A DNA stretch of 12,247 nt from SKVL01 sp051747785 (GTDB taxonomy: Bacteria > Patescibacteriota > Minisyncoccia > Phycocordibacterales > CSBR16-193): contig JBNJGN010000022.1 of NCBI GenBank assembly GCA_051747785.1, positions 1-12,247 of the forward strand. The letters run 5' to 3'. A program made the position numbers and the translations under genes. The notes under the pieces were generated by a model, which had not been told where the DNA came from, did not search any database, and saw nothing but the letters and a program-made list of their open reading frames with translations. This document shows positions 5,783 through 12,226 of this stretch, piece by piece (the stretch's first letter is position 1; each line of letters opens with the position of its first letter).

Positions 5783-6799
5783 ATGGAGGAAACAAGATTT
5801 TATAAAAAACTTGATTCTGCAAAGGTTCAGTGTAGAGTTTGTGCTAATTTCTGTTTACTGTCAGAAGGTGAGAGGGGAAAGTGTGGCATAAGAGAAAACA
5901 TAAAAGGAGATCTTTACTCTTTGGTTTACGGTAAAGCCGCTGCTTTGAACATAGACCCTATTGAAAAGAAGCCGTTGTACCACTTTCTTCCTGGAAGCCA
6001 CTGTCTCTCTTTAGGGACGGTAGGCTGTCCTTTTGCCTGTAAGAACTGTCAAAACTGGCAGATGTCACAAGGCCCAAAAAATGAAGAAAGAATAGCAGGC
6101 GAAGATATCTCACCCAAAAAAATCGTAAAAATTGCTAAAGAGCATAATGTTCCTGTTATATCTTATACATATACCGAACCGACCGGATTTTTGGAGTACG
6201 CCCTAGATACTATGGAATTAGCCAAAGAAGAGGGGATAAGTAACTGTTTTGTCTCTCAGGGCTATATGTCCTTTGAATCCGCTAAAGCGTCCGCCTCTTT
6301 ATTGGATGCCATAAATATTGATATAAAAAGTTTTGATGAGCATTTTTACATAGATAATTGCGGAGGAAGGCTTAAACCAGTTTTAGAGACGGCAAAAGTG
6401 ATGAAAAAAAAGGGGGTGTGGGTCGAGATAACTACTTTGGTTATTCCTACACTATCCGATTCAGATAGTATGTTTAGAGATATTGCTAGTTTTATATACA
6501 AGGAACTCGGCCCGGAGACCCCTTGGCATATCAGTCGGTTTTCCGGGGAAATCTCTTGGAAACTAAAACATCTACCGGAAACTCCAAAGGACACCCTTAT
6601 GAGGGCCTATGAAATAGGCAAAGAGGAGGGGTTGAGGTATGTGTATGTTGGTAATCTTTTGGACTCTTCACTATCTAATACTTACTGTCCTCAGTGTGGG
6701 GCAACCTGCCTTGAAAGAGCAGGTTTTAGGGTTTACCATCATCATATAGAAGGGAAGTGTTCGGAGTGTGGAGAAGATCTTCATTTAATATTAGGCTGA
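5783..6799 (+). CDS. amrS: AmmeMemoRadiSam system radical SAM enzyme
   Basis: A 338-aa protein of the usual length for this family. An N-terminal cysteine cluster (C17, C20, C24, C34) precedes the radical SAM motif CPFACKNC (C82, C86, C89), which should hold the 4Fe-4S cluster that cleaves S-adenosylmethionine. Then come YTYTEPTGFLEYALD (128-142), INIDIKSFDE (177-186), WVEITTLVIPTLSDS (213-227) and PWHISRF (247-253), all typical of AmmeMemoRadiSam/PflA-like enzymes. A C-terminal zinc-ribbon-like part carries C302, C305, C309, C326 and C329. The substrate of the system is not established to my knowledge. It heads a three-gene unit with the LigB/Memo-like and AMMECR1 genes, the set that names the system. 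The 26-nt gap to dcd contains a -10 box. Confidence 0.93.
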   Translation: MEETRFYKKLDSAKVQCRVCANFCLLSEGERGKCGIRENIKGDLYSLVYGKAAALNIDPIEKKPLYHFLPGSHCLSLGTVGCPFACKNCQNWQMSQGPKNEERIAGEDISPKKIVKIAKEHNVPVISYTYTEPTGFLEYALDTMELAKEEGISNCFVSQGYMSFESAKASASLLDAINIDIKSFDEHFYIDNCGGRLKPVLETAKVMKKKGVWVEITTLVIPTLSDSDSMFRDIASFIYKELGPETPWHISRFSGEISWKLKHLPETPKDTLMRAYEIGKEEGLRYVYVGNLLDSSLSNTYCPQCGATCLERAGFRVYHHHIEGKCSECGEDLHLILG

Positions 6800-6825
6800 T
6801 CTAAATTAATAATAGTTATTGAAAT

Positions 6826-7455
6826 ATGGAAATAGTTTTTGCCGCAATTGCACCTCATCCTCCAATACTGTTGCCAACCGTTGGATCAGAGGAAGACCGA
6901 AAGTTAGTAAGTGGCACTGTTTTAGCCCTAGGTTCTTTGAGCGAAAACTTTAAAGAAAAAGATCCCGAGAGAATATTTATCTCGTCTCCTCATCCTGACT
7001 GGGGCTTTAATGTACCTCTGTTTTTCCTGGCACAGGGGTTTAACGGAGAAGTGGAAACTTTGGTAACTGGATTAGAGGAGCCGGTTGAGTATTTTAAAAA
7101 AGGAAAAGAAGTGTATAATTTAGATATCCGCCCCAATAAAGAGAAAGTGGCTTTAATAGCAAGCGGAGATCTTTCACATAAATTAAAGAGTAAAGAACCT
7201 TATGAATACCACCCGGATGGTGAAAAGTTTGACAGAGAGCTTATAGATTCACTTAAAAAAAAGGATCTGGAGAATATTTTGGATCTCAGTAGAAAATATC
7301 CGGAAGCAGGGGAATGTGGTTTAAGATCTTTCTGTTTTCTGTTAGGTTTACTTGAGGCCAGAAAAGAAACGGAGGCAAAAGGCTTTGATTTTGAGATCAT
7401 GTCCTATGAAGCTCCTTTTGGGGTTGGTTATTTAGTAGTTGATGTTAAATTATGA
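6826..7455 (+). CDS. amrB: AmmeMemoRadiSam LigB/Memo-like protein, short form
   Basis: A 209-aa protein of the class III extradiol dioxygenase (LigB)/Memo fold. Likely metal-site residues are H11 (APHPPILLP), H56 (SSPHPDWG), D115 and H118 (IASGDLSHKL), and E163/C164 in EAGECGLRS. These seem to correspond to the His, His, Asp/His and Cys positions of human MEMO1 (from memory). Relatives are usually about 260-280 aa. This one seems to lack some 50-60 residues between the PH motif at 56 and the VPLFFL strand at 63-68, where others carry a loop ending in a D-H-G segment. The frame is intact, so this is a natural short form. The stop overlaps the AMMECR1 start as ATGA. No Shine-Dalgarno precedes the ATG; the gene lies 26 nt after the radical SAM gene. 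Confidence 0.87.
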   Translation: MEIVFAAIAPHPPILLPTVGSEEDRKLVSGTVLALGSLSENFKEKDPERIFISSPHPDWGFNVPLFFLAQGFNGEVETLVTGLEEPVEYFKKGKEVYNLDIRPNKEKVALIASGDLSHKLKSKEPYEYHPDGEKFDRELIDSLKKKDLENILDLSRKYPEAGECGLRSFCFLLGLLEARKETEAKGFDFEIMSYEAPFGVGYLVVDVKL

Positions 7456-7973
7456 ATCCTTATGTAAAATTAGCCAAAGAAGCGGTTGAGAGCTATGTAA
7501 AAGACGGCGAAGTTATCGCTCTTCCTACAGATCTTGATACTGATTTTTATGACAGAAGAGCGGGAGTTTTTGTAACCTTGATAAAAGATGGACAGTTAAG
7601 AGCCTGCCTTGGAACAACTTTTCCAGTCAAGAATAATATTGCCGGCGAGATAGTTTCAAATGCTATCGCCGCCGCAACACAGGACCCTAGATTTGGTGTC
7701 GTTGAAGAGTCAGAGCTAGCAAGTCTATCTTATGAAGTTCATATATTGACTCCGCCTATGATTGTAAACGAACTGGAAGAATTAGATCCTAATGAGTACG
7801 GTATTATCGTAACCGGAAGCTCTGGAAGGAGTGCTCTTTTGCTTCCGGGTTTGGAGGGTATAGATACACCAAAAGAGCAACTGGAAACCGCATGTAATAA
7901 GGCCGGGATAGATATAGAAAAGGAAGATATCTCAATGTTCCGTTTTCAAACTGAGCAGTATGTAGATCAGTAA
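7452..7973 (+). CDS. amrA: AMMECR1-domain protein (AmmeMemoRadiSam protein A)
   Basis: A 173-aa single-domain protein covering the complete AMMECR1 domain. Seen motifs are the hallmark LRACLGT (49-55, usually LRGCIGT), AATQDPRF (74-81), LSYEVHILTPP (92-102) and LLLPGLEGIDTPKEQLETAC (130-149) followed by NKAGI. C52 is the conserved cysteine of the hallmark. The family's biochemical role is unknown; in humans AMMECR1 loss is disease-linked, and in prokaryotes the domain travels with Memo/LigB and the radical SAM partner, as here. Start ATG 7452 overlaps the upstream stop by four bases (ATGA), indicating translational coupling and probably 1:1 production. It converges on the ThyX-like gene with 7 nt between stops. 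Confidence 0.93.
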   Translation: MNPYVKLAKEAVESYVKDGEVIALPTDLDTDFYDRRAGVFVTLIKDGQLRACLGTTFPVKNNIAGEIVSNAIAAATQDPRFGVVEESELASLSYEVHILTPPMIVNELEELDPNEYGIIVTGSSGRSALLLPGLEGIDTPKEQLETACNKAGIDIEKEDISMFRFQTEQYVDQ

Positions 7974-7980
7974 TGTTGGT

Positions 7981-9333
7981 CTATTTTTTTGTGATATCGT
8001 GTTCACCACGCTTAACATCAAACCTATTCGGGTCTTTATCTAAGTGAAGTTTAATACCATGCCTCTCTTTAAGTTCATCCGCCATTTTAATGGCAACTTT
8101 ACGGAGTGTTGGATGAACAAATCTGGTTGAACGTAGTTCTACAAGATAAGTCAGGGCGTGTATATCACCGTTTAAACGACAGCTTACGTTATAACCCATG
8201 GGGATATAATATTGACGGATTTCTGGCTGTACTTTCAGTTGGCCAGTTTTCTTTTTCTGTTCTTTTATCAATCTCTTTGCCTCTTTTCTGAGCTCAGGAC
8301 TTAGTTCTTCTAAATACCACGATCCAAAGCCATAAGAATCGGTGACCAGAGGCATTCTTTGAGTAACCGCTCGATGACGCTGGATGTCCCTGAACGAACC
8401 GAAGTCTATTTTGAAACGGAATTCCATGGTACCGCATTCGGATATTCTTTTTGGTAATTCCGTCTTTGGTGGTCTTAAGTTTATTTCTTTTTTGTATTCT
8501 TTAAGTCTTTCCTTTCTAATGTTATCGGCACTTACTTCAAAATCCGGGCACTTCGCATCTTTGTAGTAGTATCTTTTCATGCAGTTTTCTATATACTCCT
8601 CTGTTTTTGAGTGTTTTTCTGTACTGAAGGAATTGGGAAAAGCTTTATTAACAGCTTTTTCTATAGAAAATGCGGTATTTCGTACCTCCTCTAGCGGATG
8701 GTGGCGCAGTTCATTTAATTTGTCGGCTATCTGTCTCAAGTTACTGTGCCAAGCCATATTAGTTGAAGCACCGGAAGGCAGAAAACCTCTCATGATATCA
8801 AAAGCACGTGCATTTATAGCCTTTTCGTAAACTGACTCTTTTTCGCCGTCTTGTATGGGGTAACGTGATCTTAAAACAGAAACCATCTCCTTTACCCCCT
8901 TTAGGTAGAATGATCGCCAACTCTCTAGTATCTCTTTGGAGTTTTCGGTGCCAACGGGATCAATGAATTTCTGATTAGCAAAGTCTATGTAACGGGTGGA
9001 TGATTCTTGACCGGAATAAAGAGACCAGTCCTGTATGGCTTTTACGGCAAGCATTGATATTCCTTCTATAAATAAAGTCGCACTTCCGCAGTCTCCAATA
9101 GATCTATGGCCATATCCTACATAAAATGTAGACATGAATTTATCTGAACCTTTTTCTTCCAATGCCTCTAAATGCTCTCGTACACCTCCAACACTTCTGG
9201 AGTGCAAGGCCTGGAGCATGGCTTCTGATTCGGGTTTTATTACGGCACCTGTGTCCAAAAGTAGAACTTGACCGTTGCCCGGGATTTTCCTTTTAACATG
9301 ATCCAAGTTGGAGTGGTCTGTTTTATTTTTCAT
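7981..9333 (-). CDS. Tandem-duplicated ThyX-like (FAD-dependent thymidylate synthase family) protein
   Basis: A 450-aa protein, twice the usual ThyX length of about 220-250 aa. Domain 1 (about 20-235) contains GYGHRSIGD (73-81), FIEGIS, then DWSLYSGQESSTRY (102-115) and the helical C-part NARAFDIMRGFLPSG...LNELRHHPLEEVR. Domain 2 (about 295-430) contains FRDIQRHRAVTQRMPLVTD (314-332), YNVSCRLNG and LVELRSTRFVHPTLRKVA (397-414). The ThyX signature is RHRxxSxxxxSxR: domain 1 has lost RHR (now Asp-Trp-Ser) but keeps S107 and S112-x-R114; domain 2 keeps RHR (319-321) but has T324 and lacks SxR. ThyX active sites lie between subunits, so the halves may complement each other. Catalysis from dUMP to dTMP is likely but unproven. 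No Shine-Dalgarno. Confidence 0.85.
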   Translation of the reverse strand: MKNKTDHSNLDHVKRKIPGNGQVLLLDTGAVIKPESEAMLQALHSRSVGGVREHLEALEEKGSDKFMSTFYVGYGHRSIGDCGSATLFIEGISMLAVKAIQDWSLYSGQESSTRYIDFANQKFIDPVGTENSKEILESWRSFYLKGVKEMVSVLRSRYPIQDGEKESVYEKAINARAFDIMRGFLPSGASTNMAWHSNLRQIADKLNELRHHPLEEVRNTAFSIEKAVNKAFPNSFSTEKHSKTEEYIENCMKRYYYKDAKCPDFEVSADNIRKERLKEYKKEINLRPPKTELPKRISECGTMEFRFKIDFGSFRDIQRHRAVTQRMPLVTDSYGFGSWYLEELSPELRKEAKRLIKEQKKKTGQLKVQPEIRQYYIPMGYNVSCRLNGDIHALTYLVELRSTRFVHPTLRKVAIKMADELKERHGIKLHLDKDPNRFDVKRGEHDITKK

Positions 9334-9539
9334 TTACTTGTGTTTTATTGGTGATTAATTGCTTTACTTTCCTATCTATTCTAGCAGAAACGATCTATAC
9401 GGAAAATCCTTATAGACTTAAACGAGCATTCTTTTATTAAATAGGAGAGATCTTTCCAGAAGAGGAAAAATCTAAAAGTCTTCTCTGAGAAATAGTTCTC
9501 TAGGTAAAAATATCTAATGATACCTAACCAGATAAATAT
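9334..9539. other. Intergenic stretch with no supported gene
   Basis: AT-rich spacer between the ThyX-like start (9333) and the terminator at 9540-9567. A short open frame crosses it on the minus strand, but it runs through the terminator and encodes a Phe/Ile/Lys-rich peptide with no gene-like features. It should hold the ThyX promoter; no consensus -10/-35 pair was convincing. Confidence 0.5.
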
Positions 9540-9567
9540 AAAAAAAGGAGCCTCGTAAAGAGACTCC
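9540..9567 (-). terminator. Intrinsic terminator of the kinase/small-protein unit
   Basis: Read on the minus strand: GGAG, one mismatch, CTC, a 5-nt loop, GAG, CTCC, then seven T residues. It starts 9 nt after the stop codon of the 68-aa gene. Confidence 0.85.
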
Positions 9568-9576
9568 TCTATTAAA

Positions 9577-9783
9577 TCAGATTTGCTGACAAAGAACATA
9601 TTCCTGCCTGTCTTCTCCCTCCAAGGCGCCCAAAAAGAGAGTGCCTCTCGGCTCCTTGTCAGGTTCCGTGGTAACGAAAAAGCTCTCTCCCGAGATATAC
9701 TCCCGTTTGAGATTTTCTGATTCCATCTTTTTGACAGTCTGCTTGAATCTCTCTTGCAGAGTTTGGCTTATATTGTACACCAT
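9577..9783 (-). CDS. Small protein coupled to the kinase-like gene, unknown function
   Basis: A 68-aa soluble protein: an amphipathic N-terminal helix (about residues 4-27, rich in Lys/Glu/Gln), then short beta-like segments (SFFVTTE, GTLFLGALEG, EYVLCQQI) joined by a charged DKEPRG turn. I recognise no family. It is probably real: it has the only strong Shine-Dalgarno in the window (AAAGGAGAT, with GGAG at 9792-9795), its ATG follows the kinase TAA by one base, and an intrinsic terminator starts 9 nt after its stop. The shared transcript and coupling suggest it binds, regulates or is modified by the kinase-like protein (inference). Confidence 0.72.
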   Translation of the reverse strand: MVYNISQTLQERFKQTVKKMESENLKREYISGESFFVTTEPDKEPRGTLFLGALEGEDRQEYVLCQQI

Positions 9784-9784
9784 A

Positions 9785-10735
9785 TTAATCTCCTTTATTT
9801 TCTTTAATAAAAGTCGTTAAACGATAACGTATCTCTTTTAACGACTCAATGTCATTAAGGTATTTTCCACCTTCTGTGTAAGGATCATTTGTGTACTGTT
9901 TATTGGTGTCTATTGATTTTCCGAAATCAATAATGACGGGATCAGAGCTTTCATAATCTACCATAATATTTCCAGCATGTAAATCTCTATGATACAGCCC
10001 CGCGTTATGCATCTTTTCTAAATAAGCGATAGTGTTATCAAAAAATCTTTCTAGGTCAAAATTTTCAGGTAGAAGTTTTTCTTTGTTAAGAACTTCTTTT
10101 ATAGAAGCACCTTCTATCTGTTCCATTGCGCAAATATGAGAATATTCATCCATATTGTAATAGTATGGTCTCGGAACCCGACAGGCGGTATCGTTATTTT
10201 CAATTCTTGAGCAGGTCTCTTGTAGTTCCATTTCCAGGCCAATATCATTATCGTTACGATAATTTTCAATTCTTTCTATTGTCTTATAGCATATATTCTT
10301 TTCTACCCCCTCAGGTATCTCTATTCTTTTTATCTTTACGTCGGCAGATAATCCTTGACCCAGTAGCTCGTATTTCTCAGTTCCCATTTCTTCCGTCAGA
10401 GTTTTGAATTCTTCAAGTGTTCTTTCTTTTAAATTTTCCGGCAAGCCGCTTAAAAGATTCTCGGTGAAGAGTTTTTCTTCTCTTGCTTGATAGCCGGGAA
10501 ATCTTTTTTTAAAAAAACCTCTTCTTTTTTCCAGCTTCTCATTGACCTTTGAGTAGAGTTCTTTTATCTGAGAAGTGTTCTCTTTATCAACATTATCTAA
10601 TTCTTCATACATATTATCTTGTAACTCATCCGGGAATTTCTCTATTATCTCTTCAATAGCTTGCTCGTATTCATCCGATGTCCACTCTTTCTCAATCTCT
10701 CTATCGGAGCTTAATTTCTCAAAATTCTCATTCAT
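9785..10735 (-). CDS. Protein-kinase-like fold protein with helical N-terminal domain
   Basis: A 316-aa soluble protein. Residues 1-118 are highly charged and predicted helical, with no recognised domain. The kinase core follows: glycine loop ELLGQGLSADVKI (123-135), candidate ATP-binding lysine K151 in ICYKTI, a Glu in the helix around 168-170, hinge-like CAMEQIEGAS (202-211), catalytic loop YHRDLHAGNIMVD (248-260) with D251 and N256, and IIDFGKSID (268-276) with the metal-binding D270. The HRDLHxGN form is typical of the RIO/Bud32/ABC1/Kdo-kinase side of the superfamily more than of classical Hanks kinases. The C-lobe is very short after DFG, again as in atypical kinases. All catalytic residues are present, so activity is plausible; the substrate is unknown. 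It is co-transcribed with the 68-aa gene. Confidence 0.85.
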   Translation of the reverse strand: MNENFEKLSSDREIEKEWTSDEYEQAIEEIIEKFPDELQDNMYEELDNVDKENTSQIKELYSKVNEKLEKRRGFFKKRFPGYQAREEKLFTENLLSGLPENLKERTLEEFKTLTEEMGTEKYELLGQGLSADVKIKRIEIPEGVEKNICYKTIERIENYRNDNDIGLEMELQETCSRIENNDTACRVPRPYYYNMDEYSHICAMEQIEGASIKEVLNKEKLLPENFDLERFFDNTIAYLEKMHNAGLYHRDLHAGNIMVDYESSDPVIIDFGKSIDTNKQYTNDPYTEGGKYLNDIESLKEIRYRLTTFIKENKGD

Positions 10736-10741
10736 TTTTAT

Positions 10742-10750
10742 ATTTTACCA
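10742..10750 (-). promoter_or_regulatory. Extended -10 promoter for a leaderless kinase transcript
   Basis: On the minus strand: TG-G-TAAAAT, six bases, then the ATG at 10735. This repeats the arrangement of the HD-gene promoter (TGn, TAAAAT, N6, ATG) and sets the first transcribed base at the start codon. It begins 22 nt downstream of the preceding unit's terminator hairpin. No -35 consensus is visible, as expected for an extended -10 site. Confidence 0.6.
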
Positions 10751-10768
10751 TAAACCCTGAGTTGCCCA

Positions 10769-10800
10769 TAAAAACAAAACCTCCCGAGGGAGGTTTTGTT
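10769..10800 (-). terminator. Intrinsic terminator after the LolA-like gene
   Basis: A 12-bp perfect stem (AACAAAACCTCC paired with GGAGGTTTTGTT) with a 4-nt loop, followed on the minus strand by more T residues. It lies 24 nt after the stop at 10825. The outer A/T pairs make it symmetrical enough to work in both directions, but the only gene ending here is on the minus strand. Confidence 0.9.
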
Positions 10801-10824
10801 GAACGATTTACTAGCTATTTGGGA

Positions 10825-11532
10825 TTAAAATGTAGGCATTTCAGTGATCTCAACGTCATCGGGAAGCTCAAATACATCATCTGATACGCCGTCTATTTCT
10901 ATACTTTCCGCTTTAATTATAGTTAAAGTATCTTCTCCTTCAGCTTCAATTTTTACAGGTAAGCCGTGTTCTTTCCATATCCATGTTTTTGTCTTTGTAT
11001 TCTCATCGGAGTATTGAATAACTACGCACTCCTTACCGTCTATCACTTCTTCCCCCAGTACTTCTATATCATGATCGGAGATCTCTTCCGTTTGGCTTTT
11101 CATTGAGGCCTGCCTGGCTTCTTCAACTTCTCCGAGGTCTACTTTTGTAGCGATCCCTTGTGCCGGTATATATACATACGCAACTTTTTCTTCGTTATCA
11201 ACTATACTGACCATTTCCTGTCCTTCCATCTCACCTTCCATTTTAATATTTTCTCCTTTTTGCCAGAAAGTTCCGGAAGTGGTCTCTCCGTCTGATTCTA
11301 TGGTTACATCATACTTTAGTGATCCGATACTCCTTGCATCGCTTAAAAGCGAAAAGACTCCTTCTTTATCCAGACCAACTTCGTCGCTGTCTTCTGTTTC
11401 TTCTTCGGATGCAACCTCTTTGTCGTCTTCGTTTTGAGATTCATCTTGAGAATCCGTATCAGCATTCCAGAGGAGAAAGGCTCCTCCGCCAATAACGATA
11501 AGAGCTAGTAGAGTAATAAATAAATACTTCAT
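10825..11532 (-). CDS. Membrane-anchored LolA/DUF4412-like protein
   Basis: A 235-aa protein: one N-terminal hydrophobic helix (about 3-22), a Glu/Asp/Ser-rich linker (about 24-55), then an exported beta-rich domain of about 175 residues. The domain resembles LolA/LppX or DUF4412 proteins: SLKYDVTIES, GTFWQKGENIKMEGEMEGQE (a strand pair of the half-barrel), GKECVVIQYS, TWIWKEHGLPVKIEAEG and the closing DDVFELPDDVEI. This family forms a concave half-barrel that can carry lipid or lipoprotein tails. There is no cysteine lipobox, so the anchor is a transmembrane helix. In a cell without a Lol pathway, a lipid- or envelope-stress-related role is only a guess. It is a single-gene unit with its own terminator; start ATG 11532 has no Shine-Dalgarno. 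Confidence 0.72.
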   Translation of the reverse strand: MKYLFITLLALIVIGGGAFLLWNADTDSQDESQNEDDKEVASEEETEDSDEVGLDKEGVFSLLSDARSIGSLKYDVTIESDGETTSGTFWQKGENIKMEGEMEGQEMVSIVDNEEKVAYVYIPAQGIATKVDLGEVEEARQASMKSQTEEISDHDIEVLGEEVIDGKECVVIQYSDENTKTKTWIWKEHGLPVKIEAEGEDTLTIIKAESIEIDGVSDDVFELPDDVEITEMPTF

Positions 11533-11624
11533 GAATAATTTAACTTAACTTCTAATATTCTCAGCTTAACATTAGTAAAAAGGGGTTGTTAACTGTCTAC
11601 TGTTGATATTTTAGTTCTCATTGC

Positions 11625-11654
11625 AAAAACTCCCGACCGAAGTCGGGAGTTTTT
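11625..11654 (-). terminator. Intrinsic terminator with UUCG tetraloop
   Basis: On the minus strand a 9-bp stem (ACTCCCGAC/GTCGGGAGT) is closed by C-TTCG-G and followed by five T residues; flanking A/T pairs could lengthen the stem. It ends the 11673-12215 gene, 18 nt after its stop. Confidence 0.93.
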
Positions 11655-11672
11655 CTATACCAGAGGTCTTTA

Positions 11673-12215
11673 TTAAAGTATCCTGACCTCTATCTTTTGT
11701 GCATTTTCTCCCTCTTCGGCTGTATGTACTAGGACGTAGATGTTTCCATTGTATTCTTGATCAAGTATCTCTGCAGAAAAATTCAGATCGTATTCATTTT
11801 CTCTGGCGTCTGTTCCTTCCAGCTCGTAGTCTTTTTCCTGAAGTAGATCTTTTATTTCCGTAACGTCATCACTGGTAATGGTTCTGTCTACTACATAAGA
11901 AAGGATCAGTATGTCTCCCGATTCTACTAGTTTAGGCTCCTTTTCAAAAACCTCTCCGAGTACTTCCCTGATATCTTCGTCCATCACGACGTTTCTTTCC
12001 GCCATTGGCTCTACAGTTTCGGCGGTATCATAAGGATTGTCTTCTTCATCTCCTTCTGCATCGTTATCTTCTTCTTCGTTTTCATTTTGAGCCACTTCCT
12101 CCTCTTCATTCGGTTCCTGTTCCTGGTCCGGTGCTTCTTCATTGGAATAAAAGAAGAGCCAAGCGGCAACTGCTAAAATTATAATAACGGCGATAATGAC
12201 TATTACTTTTTTCAT
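11673..12215 (-). CDS. Membrane-anchored acidic protein, unknown function
   Basis: A 180-aa protein: a short basic start (MKK), a hydrophobic helix at about residues 4-23, an extremely acidic Glu/Asp/Asn linker (about 25-62), then an exported domain of about 115 residues with mixed helix and strand pattern, including DEDIREVLGEVFEKEP, ILILSYVVDRTIT, a helix VTEIKDLLQEKDYEL, and a terminal strand pair NIYVLVHTAE / QKIEVRIL. I recognise no family. The build (Lys start, one helix, acidic linker, small outer domain) repeats that of the neighbouring 10825-11532 gene, but the domains look different. It has no lipobox and ends in its own terminator. Confidence 0.72.
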   Translation of the reverse strand: MKKVIVIIAVIIILAVAAWLFFYSNEEAPDQEQEPNEEEEVAQNENEEEDNDAEGDEEDNPYDTAETVEPMAERNVVMDEDIREVLGEVFEKEPKLVESGDILILSYVVDRTITSDDVTEIKDLLQEKDYELEGTDARENEYDLNFSAEILDQEYNGNIYVLVHTAEEGENAQKIEVRIL

Positions 12216-12220
12216 AATGA

Positions 12221-12226
12221 ATATTA
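12221..12226 (-). promoter_or_regulatory. Possible -10 box just before the 11673-12215 gene
   Basis: On the minus strand TAATAT is followed by five bases and the ATG at 12215, again fitting a leaderless or near-leaderless start. The region is very AT-rich, so a chance match is possible. Confidence 0.4.

Noticed and set aside
505..7455. Recoding of UGA (as in Gracilibacteria/SR1)
   Set aside because: TGA closes several genes at natural family ends (HD hydrolase, LigB/Memo-like, first permease half) and no conserved Gly codon is read from TGA.
9381..9599. 72-aa minus-strand open frame rich in Phe, Ile and Lys
   Set aside because: It starts inside the 68-aa gene and runs through that gene's intrinsic terminator; its composition is that of translated AT-rich noncoding DNA.
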